Shown: positions 46,454 to 57,482 of the stretch, piece after piece
How positions within the stretch are numbered: the first letter of the stretch is position 1
Layout: each line of letters begins with the position of its first letter
Origin: Hygrocybe punicea
Taxonomy: Eukaryota > Basidiomycota > Agaricomycetes > Agaricales > Hygrophoraceae
DNA length: 64,000 bases
Direction of reading: 5' to 3'
Assembly: GCA_963556145.1 (NCBI GenBank)
Contig: OY744464.1
Coordinates: 1,798,001-1,862,000, forward strand
Notes under the pieces: generated by a model
The model's input: only the letters and a program-made list of their open reading frames with translations
What the model was told of the DNA's origin: nothing
Database searches by the model: none
Made by a program: the position numbers and the translations under genes

Positions 46454-47986
46454 CGGCGGCGGCGGCATCAACCTCAGCAAGAGGTGGTAGTGACATGTGG
46501 CGATGACGTTGACAACGGGACACCCAGCTCGTAGCCGCATTCTTCAGTGTGAAGTACTTGATGCCCAAGAAGATTCCGTCCAGCGCTGCGACGCCCAAAA
46601 CGATCCCGCCAAAAGTATTGACAGTGTACGAATCAGTCGTCCAAGACGAGTCCGCAAAAATAAGACGAGACAGCAGGAACGAGAACGCGCCGGAGTCGCG
46701 GCACCGTTGAGCAAACACGCAGCGAAGGTGACAGGATGAGAATCAATTCTTGCCGTCGTCTGCAGATGAGCGGTTGCTGCTGCGGAAGTAGTAACAATAT
46801 CCTGCTGCCCAACCACCGCCCTATCGTTCCTAACTTCGAATTTCTCAGGGAGGTGGCCACCAGTATTCGCCTGTGCCAACATCATCTCCCTAAACTTTCC
46901 TCCTTGATTCGAATTCTCCAAATCATATCGGTATCCTTGTTCCACAAGACTGCCATTCTTGACATAAACAGGTTCGCCAGCGTTTGATTGCTTCAAGGAC
47001 GAGCACGCGCGGCGTTGCATCCAGCGCAGACGTCGCTTCACATAGACCAAAAAAAAACTTGCTCACCTAGAACGAGTACAGTAGGATTGCGCAACTTTGC
47101 GCGAACAGTTCTGCATCCTAGTCCCGCCATTACGCAGCCGAATGAGGTAACCCTCCGGAAGGTCCCTAACAAAATCATGCGTGAGTGCCCGCCTCCACCA
47201 CCTCTTCACGTGTCACATCCTTTCGCAGCCTCCTCCCACTCCCGGGCGACTCCGCCAACTCCATCGCCACATTTTCATGTCAAAGCACACCACCACACTC
47301 CTGAGACACATACGCAACATGCGCGCGCATCCAAGTATCATCCAAATACGGCATATCTTGGTTATCTAGCTGTATCTTTCCACCACCACCACCACCACCA
47401 CCACCAGCTTGCGTGTTTTGCTGAGAACAGCAGCCGTGGAAGTGGAACACGAACCTTCCACGAGTGGCAACGACGAGGCCATGGCGAACTTGTCCTTTCC
47501 CAGCACGATGATCTGGGGTATACACATCTGCAGACGGCGGGAGGGTGAATAGCAGAGTCACATAACATATGCTTACAGTCTCGGGTTATTTGGAGAGGCA
47601 ACCTTTCTGCAGGTTATACCAAAAAGGCAATAATGTTTGTTCGGATCCGAGCAAACAGGATCAATTCAAGTCGGTGTAGGTTTATCGATACCGAAACAGC
47701 TGTGACTAATTATAATCTGTCCGCAGGCCGATCCCTGCAAGGACACCACGCTAAACTTAGACAGGTCATTGCTGCAAGTCGGCCATTTACCTACAGTAGA
47801 ACCTTCACCAATCCCGCCACCCAAAATTCCGCGCAACTTAAGGCAAACGAGATGAAAGCAGTACCCCAGACTTGCAGTGAACTGCATTCCATCGGGGCAA
47901 TCATGATCCCTCCTTCTGCGTTTCGTTGTCGCAAGGAAGCGAAACGCCAACTTTGCGTTTCGCTTCCTTGCCAGGCACGCCACTAA
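46353..47986 (-). pseudogene. ABC transporter pseudogene, right assembly copy
   Basis: Identical to 36757-38390. Confidence 0.65.
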
Positions 47987-48053
47987 GGGCGACTCAGCTG
48001 ATGGGTTAAAATCCGGACTCGGCCTTGGTCAAGGGGAATCTTACTTTGGAGCA

Positions 48054-50958
48054 ATGCCTGAGACCGTCCTGCCTGAAGGTGCTGGGTATGGCGTCGGTGA
48101 GCTCAAAGCCTCAAACTTTCTCGGTGCACACTCATATGTACTGACCCCGATGGCTAGTTATTGGTGCGAAGGGGCAGCTTTCATCATTCCACCAATACTT
48201 ATCCTTATGTCATAGGAACAAGTTTATTCTTCAGCGCGTTCATGCTGGCGCTGACATTCATCCAAGCGAGATTCACCGGCTTCTCGCCAAACAACTCCGA
48301 GGAGTTCAGCTCCGCCTCCCGCAATATCAAGCCGGGCTTAATCGCCTCGGGCATTGTGTCTGCTTGGACTTGGGCTGCAACGTTGGTGAGTTCAACAGGA
48401 TCATTCCCGAAGGCGATATTGAGGTCGTGTGATAGCTTCAGTCGAGTGCAGTTGCGTACAAATTTGGCATTTCGGGACCGTGGTGGTATGGTGCTGGCGC
48501 AACGATTCAGATCCTCTTGTTTGCTCAGGTCTTTACTTTCCTACTTTTGACGAGAACATCCATGATGATTTTATGTCCCGTAGCTGGCCGCTAAGCTCAA
48601 GTTGAATGCACCTTACGCACGAACCTGGCTGGAAATCATTGGCGTCAGATGGGGCACTTTTGCTCATCTTTTGTTCTTGTTCTTCGGGTAAGATATCATT
48701 TAAAGGATTGTTTTACGATTGCTGGATTAAGTTCCTCAGTCTTGCTACCAATATTATTGTGTCCTCTATGCTTATTCTGGGTGGTTCTGCTACCATCACG
48801 GATCTCACAGGAATGAGCACTATCGCTGTGAGTTCCTGCTGTTTTTTTTCCCCTTCGAATGGTGAATGGTCATGCTGCCAAGGCTTGTTTCTTTATCCCT
48901 CTTGGTTTATCGATTTACGTCGTCGTCGGCGGTTTGCGATCCACGTTTCTGTGCGACTAGTAGGTTTTATTATCTTCACGGGCCATGGATCTCCTTTTGA
49001 CTTGCATACTACAGCACACACACCACGGCTCTGTTTGCCATCATTTTGGCCTTTGTGTTCAACGTCTACGCGACCTCCAACCAAATTGGGTCTCCCGCTA
49101 AGATGCATGCTCTCTTGCAGAGTGTTGCTGCCAAGGCACCTGTGCCTGGAAATGCCGAGGGCTCGTATATGACTGTAGGTTTGGAACTGGGTCCATACGA
49201 AGTCATGCTCACAACTTACCTTTCATAGATGAGATCCAAAAATGGACTTATTTTCGGTGAAAGGGATCGTAGTCAATACGTGATGACTTTTTCTGAATCA
49301 TGAATTATACAGGTGTTATCAACATCATTGGTAACTTTGCTACCGTGTTCCAGGACCAAGCATACTGGCAACGAGCTATCGCTTCGCGTCCGGGTAGCGC
49401 AGTCAAAGCTTACCTGATCGGTGGACTTGCATGGTTTGCCATCCCCTTCACCTTTGCCACGACGCTTGGTTTGGCTGCCGTTGCTCTCCAAGGGACTCCA
49501 GGTATGAAAGTACTTACTCCTGATGACGTAGCAGCAGGTTTGCCCGCAGCGGCTGCCGCGAGGTACGTCCTTATTGTTCTCTTTTACTGATTCACAGACC
49601 GGTGACAACTCTTCCAGTGCTTTACTCGGGAAGAGCGGTGCAGCGGCGTTGCTAGTACTTCTGTTCTTGGCTGTCACGAGTGCCGCCAGTGCAGAGTTGA
49701 TTGCTGTTTCCAGCCTCTTGACGTACGACGTCTACCTGGTTGGTATGACTCAAGCGCCGTGTTGTTGTCATCTCTAACTTGTCGCTTGCAGAAATACATC
49801 AACCGGAATGCGACTGAAGTCCAAATCCTCCGTGTGGGACGCGCCATGGTCGCTCTGTTCGCCGTCTGCATGGGTCTTTCCAGTCTCATTTTCTTCTACA
49901 TTGGCGTAAAAATGGGCTGGCTTTAGTAAATTGTTGGAATGCCACGAATTCAGATTATCGGAACTGATTGTGTTTGTCAGCACTTTCATGGGCGTCATTC
50001 TTGGCTCCGCTGTTGTGCCTATTGCTCTCGCGATCACTTGGTCCAAGGCTAACAAGTATGGCTGTATCTGGGGAAGTATTGTTGGCTTTGCCGCTGGTAT
50101 CATTGCCTGGCTCGTCACTACCAGCACCCTCAACCATGGTATTATCAATGTTGTTGTACGTTGTCAGGCCATTGGTTTTCAATCCTTTTCGCTCATAATT
50201 TTTCACCGTAGACCAGTGGAGGTGACTATGAGATGCTTGCAGGAAATCTTGCTTCCATTGGTGTTGGAGGCATTATTGCAACTCTTTCCTCTTTCATTGT
50301 AGGTTGTTGTTCTTGTGGCGGCTGTTACCCGATTGCTGAATGCTTGCTGATCCAAGTGGCCTGACAATTATGACTTCTGCGATACTCGTGCCATCAATGC
50401 GGCCGAACCTCACTTGAGGGATGAACCGGTCGAGGACGGTGATGATCGTCAAGACGTGCCAGACGGTCCTCCTCCAAGGGTCGACGAAGAGTATGACCCG
50501 CGTCAGCTGAACCAAGCCTTCAAGTTCGCTGTGTGGTCTTCCGTCGCTCTCGTGAGTGGCTATTTCCCTGCGCTGTTTTTCATAGACCCACAAGCTTCCT
50601 CAAATAGCTGGTGATTTTGATCATTTTAATCCCTCTCCCTCTCTTCTTCGCCCAGACAGTCTACGGGGTTGGAGGACTAACGGCATGGGTCGTCATTGGA
50701 ATCATCTGGACGTTCTGCTCTGCATTTTACGTCGTCATCTATCCCCTATATGAGAGTAGAGTTACCCTGACCAAGATCGCTCAGGGTATTGTGCGGGCAA
50801 GTTTTCTGTCCACAGCATCTGGTACTCGGTATCTGATGATACCATTCTCTCAGGATATCTTCGACCCAAGAGGCCAGATGTCCGTTACGGCGTTCGAATT
50901 AACGCAGAGTCCTGGAAGTACTGCTGGAGACCCTAACAAGTCACGTCGTCATCCATAG
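48054..50958 (+). CDS. DUR3: DUR3-type urea/polyamine active transporter (SSS family)
   Basis: Seventeen exons join in phase to 674 aa: 48054-48096, 48158-48163, 48216-48385, 48436-48528, 48584-48687, 48740-48827, 48883-48959, 49015-49174, 49229-49256, 49313-49562, 49618-49738, 49792-49925, 49981-50155, 50212-50298, 50357-50551, 50608-50796 and 50854-50958. The protein is a multi-pass solute:sodium-symporter-family carrier; in fungi DUR3 imports urea and polyamines across the plasma membrane with protons. Supporting blocks are [13 protein letters not shown], the helix [38 protein letters not shown] sequence, the SSS core [35 protein letters not shown] and [14 protein letters not shown]. Exon 2 is only 6 nt, and the last intron begins with GC (GCAAGT). 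The length is close to known DUR3 proteins (about 670-735 aa). Confidence 0.93.
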
Positions 50959-51684
50959 CTAAACTGTGTTTTCACGCAACACTCCCCTCCCATCCATTCC
51001 CTTAACGTTCTGCAATGAAAACTGAGTCAACCCCGGATTTGAGAGCAATACCGTTGTGCCGAGTCTCGTGCACACCACAGACAAAACGGGGCATCATTGG
51101 TACCGGCGGCTTTGTTTCTCTCTGCTGTTTATATTTATCAAGGTTTGCGGATGCCTCATGATCGATGCATGATCATGGGATTCCGAGCGAGCTATCTTTG
51201 CATTACCTCACTGTATTGGGTTCCTGGCGTGATTTACATGTAATAGGCTCACTCTTCCGAGCAGTTGCTCGGCATGTGTCTTCTGAAGATGCAGTCTCCC
51301 AAAATGGCCGTGAGAAGCCTTAAGACTTATCGTTCATAATTGTCATTCTAGCAGGAAATGTTCTTGGCTAAGATGACCCCAGCCTTCCCAGCCTCCCAGC
51401 AGCTGCAACACTCTTTGTTTCATTTCCGAGCTGCGGTAGTAGCCCATGGCGAACAACCGGTATCAAGAGAGAGAAAGATTTTTCGAATCTTTTCGCCCGC
51501 TTTGAACCGTGGGACATGAGTTTCCGGTGATGGCGCAAACAGGCAAACTCGGCATTTGCCGCGACGTGGCATTTTGATTTGGCGGGCATAGACCGAGTCT
51601 AGGACTCGGACTCGGAAATACCACATACCAGTATGGAATCGACGTGTACGAGAGCCTTGTTATCTCAACTTGCAATTGACCACC
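50959..51684. other. Intergenic, no gene recognised
   Basis: About 730 bp between the DUR3 stop and the next plus-strand frame. Short frames only. Confidence 0.4.
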
Positions 51685-51736
51685 ATGTCATTTCGACGAT
51701 TATTCTCGTCCCTTGTGATTACCGCGGCCGATCGCG

Positions 51737-53391
51737 ATGACACTGGCGCTGCAGATATTCGACCGCGCCCCCGCCTCTTCGGGCCTCGTGATTTGGCCGC
51801 AGCGTCACTCAGACATCGTGCGATGGATGCGCCCAGCGCCCATGAATTACAACAGCCTCATAGCGGCGATATATTGGGCCCAATGGACGTTTGTGTCATT
51901 CCGATTTTCAATACACCGATTTCGCAATCTAACCAGATCACTTAAGGATACCATTGTCATTTCAAGAACTGCCACACACCAGTCCCACGAAATCCCACCA
52001 CCGTACACCATTAATCCGATTAACGCTACTTCAGGACGTGAAGGTAATATCAGAGCTTGGAGTGCCAGCGTCTTCAGCGCAACAGGTATATCGTCTGGGG
52101 ACTCAACTCACCACGAAGATTCCCCGCCGCCGAACCCAGAGACTTTTAGTAACTTGGGAGTGTCGGCTGCTTCCTCATCGTCAGGTCCACGATATGGTGG
52201 GCGAATTCTGTTATTCTACTTTGACCACTTGATTATGGGTTATCCTCCAGTTTATTATCGTGTGTATACGCAAGACGGCGCCGTCATTCCCAAGTCTCCC
52301 GCTAACAGCGGCGATCCGTCCTTAGGATGCATACTCTCCACATCGGTTGCACCTCCTCACACGGTGGCGTTACTAAAGAAACGCTTGTGTAATGTGGAAG
52401 GTATCGCTGATCACACTCCTGTGGAGCTTTTTCTTTCTTGCGCAGCTCAGTCACCCATGGACGACAAGATCCGCCTCTTGCTTCTTACCGGGGCAGGCCC
52501 AGGCTCCCTACCGCAGGAACCGATCGCGCTTACTGTCAGTAATGACGAATCAGGGGCTTTCAAAGATCCTCCCGAATTTGCGAACTCTCGCTCCGATGAT
52601 GTTAAGACGCTCCCGGAGCCACGCTATCGTACGTCACTACCGCACTCGTGTTATAAAAGACCCACCTATTATCTTGTTCTAATACACAGTTTATTACCGG
52701 ATATACCGAGACGTCGGTGAGGTTCCTTCCGAGAGGCCCGTCAATTCAAATGAGTTTCTATCACGCATAAACGTGAACTTTATCACTCCTCCACACATTA
52801 CCGATACGATCAAGCGTTGCCTGTGCTTCGCGGAACAAATGTCGGACTATCGAGACATTCAACTATTCATTGATCTTTCCAGCGAATCGGGCTTGGAAGG
52901 TCACACCCGGATGTCCCTACTCACAGGAGAAGGGCCAGGTTCGGTACCCGACAACCCAATGGCGCTTGTCCAATCCCCTCCTCATCCTAAACCAAACCCA
53001 ACTGAAAAGACATATCGTCTTAGGGCCAAATACAACAGACGTCTGTGTACCTCAGATTGCAGCTGTGCAAAAATGCTCAGGATCATTCTTCTAGGATTTT
53101 ATTCCTCTGACCCGCAGTGGCTGGGGCACTCCGTAGGAGAAATACTCGCCTACGATGGCATCAAAAGATCACGAGAATATTATGGTCTGTCCAGGATCGT
53201 TTCGCATATGTGTACTGAAATTTGATTTCAATCCGACAGGTACAGAATATGGTGTTTATTTGGCTGAGAAGGCATCAGGACAAAAAGGATGTGAGTGGCT
53301 TGATTGCAGGTATTCATATTGATGGAATTTTTCACTGCACATTCTTCCAGATGTTTTTGCTGGTCAGTTTGTTAGCATGTGCCTTGGGTGA
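51737..53391 (+). CDS. Unrecognised protein with duplicated ~100-residue modules
   Basis: Coding blocks 51737-52196, 52251-52628, 52690-53184 and 53240 onward join in phase. Two modules begin right after introns at the same place and phase: YYRVYTQDGAVIPKSP... and YYRIYRDVGEVPSERP.... Each continues with a TPPHT/SVAPPHT phrase, a helix with KRCLCFAEQM or KKRLCNVEGI, a LFLS or LFIDLSSES strand, and a closing L(L)TGAGPGSLPQEPIAL or LLTGEGPGSVPDNPMAL. A third part holds QWLGHSVGEILAYDGIKRSR and then GTEYGVYLAEKASGQKG. Similar modules recur in basidiomycete proteins of unknown function (from memory). The start (an alternative ATG at 51685 lies in another frame) and the last exon (to a TGA at 53389-53391) are uncertain. 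Confidence 0.55.
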
Positions 53392-54525
53392 TGTTGATTA
53401 TACTGTGCTATTGCCAGCCTGGTGTGAGCACTGTGGATAATCTTGTTGATATTTTTACTACACCTGTACACAGGGTGTGCAGTAGCATCAGGAAAACTTT
53501 AACATATCTTACAGCTCCAAAAAGTATTGATGCCAGATTTGTTCTTGTGACACGCAATGTGAGATTTCTGAATCTTAAAATATGTTTAGGTTGTGGTGTT
53601 ATACAGACCTAACTTATTTAGTGGGCCAGTGCTCACATGGCATGAATGAGTTCTTTTTTTCTCTCTTTTTGAACATTGAGTTTACATGCAATAGGACTCA
53701 ATTTTGGAAGACACATTACATATAGCATAATGTAAGCAGGCCTTTGCCATTTCCCATAGCAACTGTGTAGGTCACTACACTACTCTAATCACCAATCAAA
53801 CTATCAGAGGTTGTTCTAATGGACATTTAGAACAAATTGTTTGTGACAGTTTTTTTTTTTTCACTCTAATTTTCCCCCAGAACAATGGTGATTCCATTGG
53901 TTTGAAAGATGTAGCAAGATTTTTAAAAATCTACTGCAAACAAGTTATGCAGATTGAAGTTCTCTCATACTTTTGTTATATGTGCTAAGGCTGAAATGTA
54001 TTGGTAGAGGTTGCAGAAATATTTACCATTTCTTCTCAAACTTTCATAGTCTGCTATGTGCACACATAAAACCAAATTTGAAAGGGATTGCTGGACCCCA
54101 GAAATAGAAACATCCCATGGAACATATTTGTGGGAACATAAATATCCCATGAGAGATATTTATGGTGGAATAAATGTTTCCTGGTACACTTATAAACAAG
54201 TAGAAGTAGGAGAATAAATATCCTATGATATAATAAAAATATTCCATCATACAATTCTAGCAAAACAAATCCATCCCACGAGATGGTCAAGTATCATATA
54301 TTTCTCCTGAATCCAAGCATCCCATGAGCAATATTTATGGTAGAGTAAATGTCCCATGGTACACATTTATATTCAAGTAAGTGCCCCATGGTCAACTTCT
54401 GCATTGGCAAAATAACCCTTGGGTTATTAATTATATATTCCTAGGATATATATTGTTCTATACTTTGACCAAATTTAGACTCTAGAATATCATAGGACTC
54501 ATTTTTCAACCATGTTTCTCTTTTA
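53392..54525. other. AT-rich, no gene; short diverged repeats
   Basis: No coding support. Between about 54135 and 54390 a ~170-bp unit recurs in diverged form: CATCCCATGAG / ATATTTATGGT / TCCCATGGTACAC phrases near 54140-54210 and again near 54320-54380. It may be a worn MITE. Confidence 0.35.
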
Positions 54526-54623
54526 CAGCTGTTTGCATAAACATGCGGAACTGAGAAAAAAGTCAAATGTGGCGCAGCGACTGCCGAGTCACGGCTCCCT
54601 GTCTGAGCTTGAACTTGGCTTCA
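54526..54623 (+). repeat. Left terminal inverted repeat, 98 bp
   Basis: Identical in inverted orientation to 57383-57480; preceded by TA. Confidence 0.95.
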
Positions 54624-54659
54624 CTCCGAAGTGTAGTGAACTTCTTGTACACGTCCACT

Positions 54660-56203
54660 ATGGTAGACTCTGATGCTGTTTCGGAAGATGACTCGGAGGA
54701 GCTCTGCACCAACTTCTCGATCCAGCTCATTCGACATACTCCGGCTATCCCTAAGACTGGCAAACAACCAGCAGTCAAATCAAAACATGAAGTCCATACG
54801 AAGGAACTTGCCTTTACTTGTCTATCTGAAAACTACGTCCCTTTCATGCGAGCACTTCTAAAACGTGTTGGTGAAACGAAATGGAAGGTTTCAGACCAGC
54901 AACGGTTCAAATTCAAGTATCATCACCCCGGTCGTTCGTACGTATTTGTCTATACCCACGTCTGCTCTCAATCTAATTATGCCTTTAGCAAAACAGACGC
55001 GTTGGATGTGGAAAGGGAGTCTGAGTACAAGGAGCTCGTGTCCAAGATCAATGAGAATCAGTATCGGAAGGTCAACATCATCGTAGACATCGACGATGTA
55101 AAAAAGAGGTGCCCGATTGACGTCTGTACAGAACTCTATAATTCTCTCAATCATGCTAATGCCCAAGTCACACAGCCCGATGTTGTTGTTGAAAACGACA
55201 GTATTGAAATCCAGGACCCTGCTACTATACCAGATGGGGCAACATCTCTCGAGATTGCACTAGCGCGATTCCGCAGCATGCTCGAAAAGAAGTACGGCAG
55301 TGACAACAACCCGGGACACTACATCTACATTTGCAAGGACAACTCAGAGCTCGCACTAACACCTTTCCGGATGCACCAATGGGCTATCGCTCTGGTACGT
55401 TCTTTGTTTGTATTGCTTGTAGCAGAACAAGGCTAATCTCCATGAAGCACGAGGGTCAAGCTACAATCAATGCCCCACCCCATACCGCAGCATTTGATCC
55501 AGCGAATCGCCAAAAATCTTTGTTACCTTCCCGACAAACCAACGGAGACACAGCCTCGAATCAAGCCGCTAGCGAAGGCAATCAAATGGCCTTATTCACA
55601 CAGATGATGACCACTGTTGTGGGCGCGCTGGCGCCTAAAACCGATGTACTCTCCACTCCCAAACGCAAACGCACATTCAGTTCATCTCCCATCTCCTCGC
55701 CAATCATGCCGGCATCCACCGACCTCCACAACTATTTAGTTTATGCACGGGATAGCCTTGGAGTGCGAACGGCATGCGACTACGAAGCAAACCTTTGTGA
55801 TGACGATTATGGCCCTGATATCATCGGGGCACTCACTGTCGCGGATCTTACAGCATATGGCATGTCAAAAGGGGAGGCGATGCGCTTGATTGCCGGCTGC
55901 TCACGCTGGAAACAGGAACGGAAGCGCAGGAAAACTAACACCCAGTCTGCTGGCAGCCGTCGTCATTCACCTGGCCGTCGTCCTTCCCAATCCCCCACCT
56001 CTAACAAGGACATCCGATATGAGATTGCTTGGGATGATGGTGGGCTTGCTTCGTGGTTTGGACCCACAATGACTAAGGGGGAGCATACGGCAGACGACCG
56101 CCGAACATCATACTACAGCGATGAGCTCAAGAGTTTAGTCCCTGTCCCACCAGGATTCCATGCGCCGCCGAGGCTTGGTGAAGAAGATCCCACTTGGTCA
56201 TAA
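54660..56203 (+). CDS. Transposon-borne protein of unknown function, SAM-like segment
   Basis: Two exons, 54660-55394 and 55448-56203, join at a codon boundary (donor GTACGT, branch CTAAT, acceptor AAG) to 496 aa. An in-frame ATG inside the TIR at 54567 would add 31 residues, but the start at MVDSDAVSEDD gives a more typical N-terminus. Residues 1-245 hold a globular-looking part (FMRALLKRVGETKWKVSDQQ; VNIIVDIDDVKKRCPIDV). About 305-330 is basic and Ser-rich (PKRKRTFSSS, a possible nuclear signal). About 336-404 resembles a SAM domain, with DLHNYLVYARDSLGV, YGPDIIGALTVADLTAYGMS and KGEAMRLIAGCSRW. The tail is basic and then Pro-rich. The function is not known; SAM domains mediate protein or RNA contacts. 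It may be a transposition helper or captured host gene. Confidence 0.8.
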
Positions 56204-56314
56204 TTACTTTACGTAGCACAGCACTCATTGTTCAATGTCCAATAAAATTTTTGGCCCCCTGGGCACCAGTCTGATTGCATTGCCAATACATAATAAGACT
56301 AAAAAAACACTTCG

Positions 56315-57369
56315 TCACATGTAACCCGATGAACGAAACCACCCCGCTGCCTTCTCCGGTGTTATAGTCTCCATTGCACGAACAATGGTGAATAAGCCCC
56401 GGTCGTGGGTATGACGGCGCAAGTATGCTTTGATGGAAGAGAAGGCGAGTTCGATAGGATTGTAGTCGGGGGAGTATGGGGGTAGATAGACGATCCGGCA
56501 ATCTAAATTGTAGGTCAATATAATGTTGTATGGAGTGCACAGGATATGACTTACGTGCTTGAGTCTCCACGAGTTCCCTGACATCTTCCGCGTGATGGAT
56601 ATTACAGTTGTCGAGAACGAGGACGCTCCGTGGTCCTGGATATGGATTGGTGAGAGGTATCTGGTGAAAAGGTCAAAACACAACTGATTCACTGATGAGA
56701 AACACTTACAATCATCTCCCGAAGGAATTTGACAAACCGCTCACCGGTGACGGAGCCTTCGATAACATCATAGGCAATGATGCCATCAAGGGTGAGTACA
56801 GGTAGGATAGAATATCGTTTTCCGCGCACAAACGCCTGCCGCTGCACACACCGAGCTCCAACAATCGACCAGCCATATCGCCTGTGATGCGTGCGATCGT
56901 TCATCGCACTCTCGTCTGTAAACATCAACATCGATGGGTCAGGGACGGCTTCCCCAATGCGATTCATGAAGATTGCGCGCTGGATATCATTTCTTTCAAG
57001 TGCTTGGACTGATACACGTTTGTTCGAGAAGTGGAGTCGGCGGAGAGTTCGCATGAGAGTTGAAAGTGATACATGTATGTTACGCTCGGCCAGAAGTTCT
57101 TGTTGGAGCTCGTCGAGGTATAGGGTGTGGCGATGGGCAAGGAGTAAACGAATGAAGGTGATATCAAGGGGCGTAAGAAGGCGGCGACGTGCTGTTGGTT
57201 GGGCAGAGGGATTGTAGGTGAGGCCATATTCTCGTTGATACTGCAAAGTCTGGTAGACGAGTGACTTGCGAATGCCAAGAAGATCACATATTTCTGGAAC
57301 TCGGTAGCCGCGTTGGTAGAGGACAGGAATACGAGCCTTGATGCCTTTGGAGACGGTGTGGGGGGGCAT
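56315..57369 (-). CDS. Tc1/mariner-family DDE transposase, apparently intact
   Basis: Exons 57369-56711 plus base 56710, 56660-56555 and 56502-56315 join in phase to 317 aa. The N-terminal helix-turn-helix region (YQRGYRVPEICDLLGIRKSL, residues about 18-37) is followed by a second HTH-like segment (LDITFIRLLLAHRHTLYLDE). The DDE core has MLMFTDESAMND (D152), SVLVLDNCNIHH (D237) and PPYSPDYNPIELAFS (E273). All three catalytic acids and the NPIE motif are kept, and there is no stop or frameshift. The gene starts 14 bp inside the right TIR boundary, pointing inward. Expected function: cut-and-paste of this element at TA sites, binding the 98-bp TIRs. Confidence 0.92.
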
Positions 57370-57382
57370 GTAGTTGTAATGT

Positions 57383-57480
57383 TGAAGCCAAGTTCAAGCT
57401 CAGACAGGGAGCCGTGACTCGGCAGTCGCTGCGCCACATTTGACTTTTTTCTCAGTTCCGCATGTTTATGCAAACAGCTG
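57383..57480 (-). repeat. Right terminal inverted repeat, 98 bp
   Basis: Inverted identical copy of 54526-54623; followed by TA. Confidence 0.95.
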
Positions 57481-57482
57481 TA

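Larger units (their letters stand above)
39881..49375. repeat. Copy 2 of the ~9.5-kb near-identical duplication
   Basis: Starts at the first base after the gap and matches 30285 onward. Identity stops only where the left contig ends. See 30285-39780. Confidence 0.9.
54526..57480. mobile_element. Complete Tc1/mariner transposon with a second gene
   Basis: Perfect 98-bp terminal inverted repeats (54526-54623 and 57383-57480), starting CAGCTGTTTGCATAAACATG, are flanked on both sides by TA (54524-54525 and 57481-57482), the target duplication of the Tc1/mariner superfamily. The element is 2,955 bp. It carries an intact intron-containing transposase gene on the minus strand and a plus-strand gene of unknown function; the two stop codons are 112 bp apart. 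Because the TIRs are identical and both frames are open, the insertion is probably young. Confidence 0.93.

Noticed and set aside
39881..49375. Second set of kinase, p31comet-like, ARM-like and ABC genes as true paralogues
   Set aside because: They are base-identical with constant offset and bounded by a 100-N gap, so an assembly overlap is more likely.
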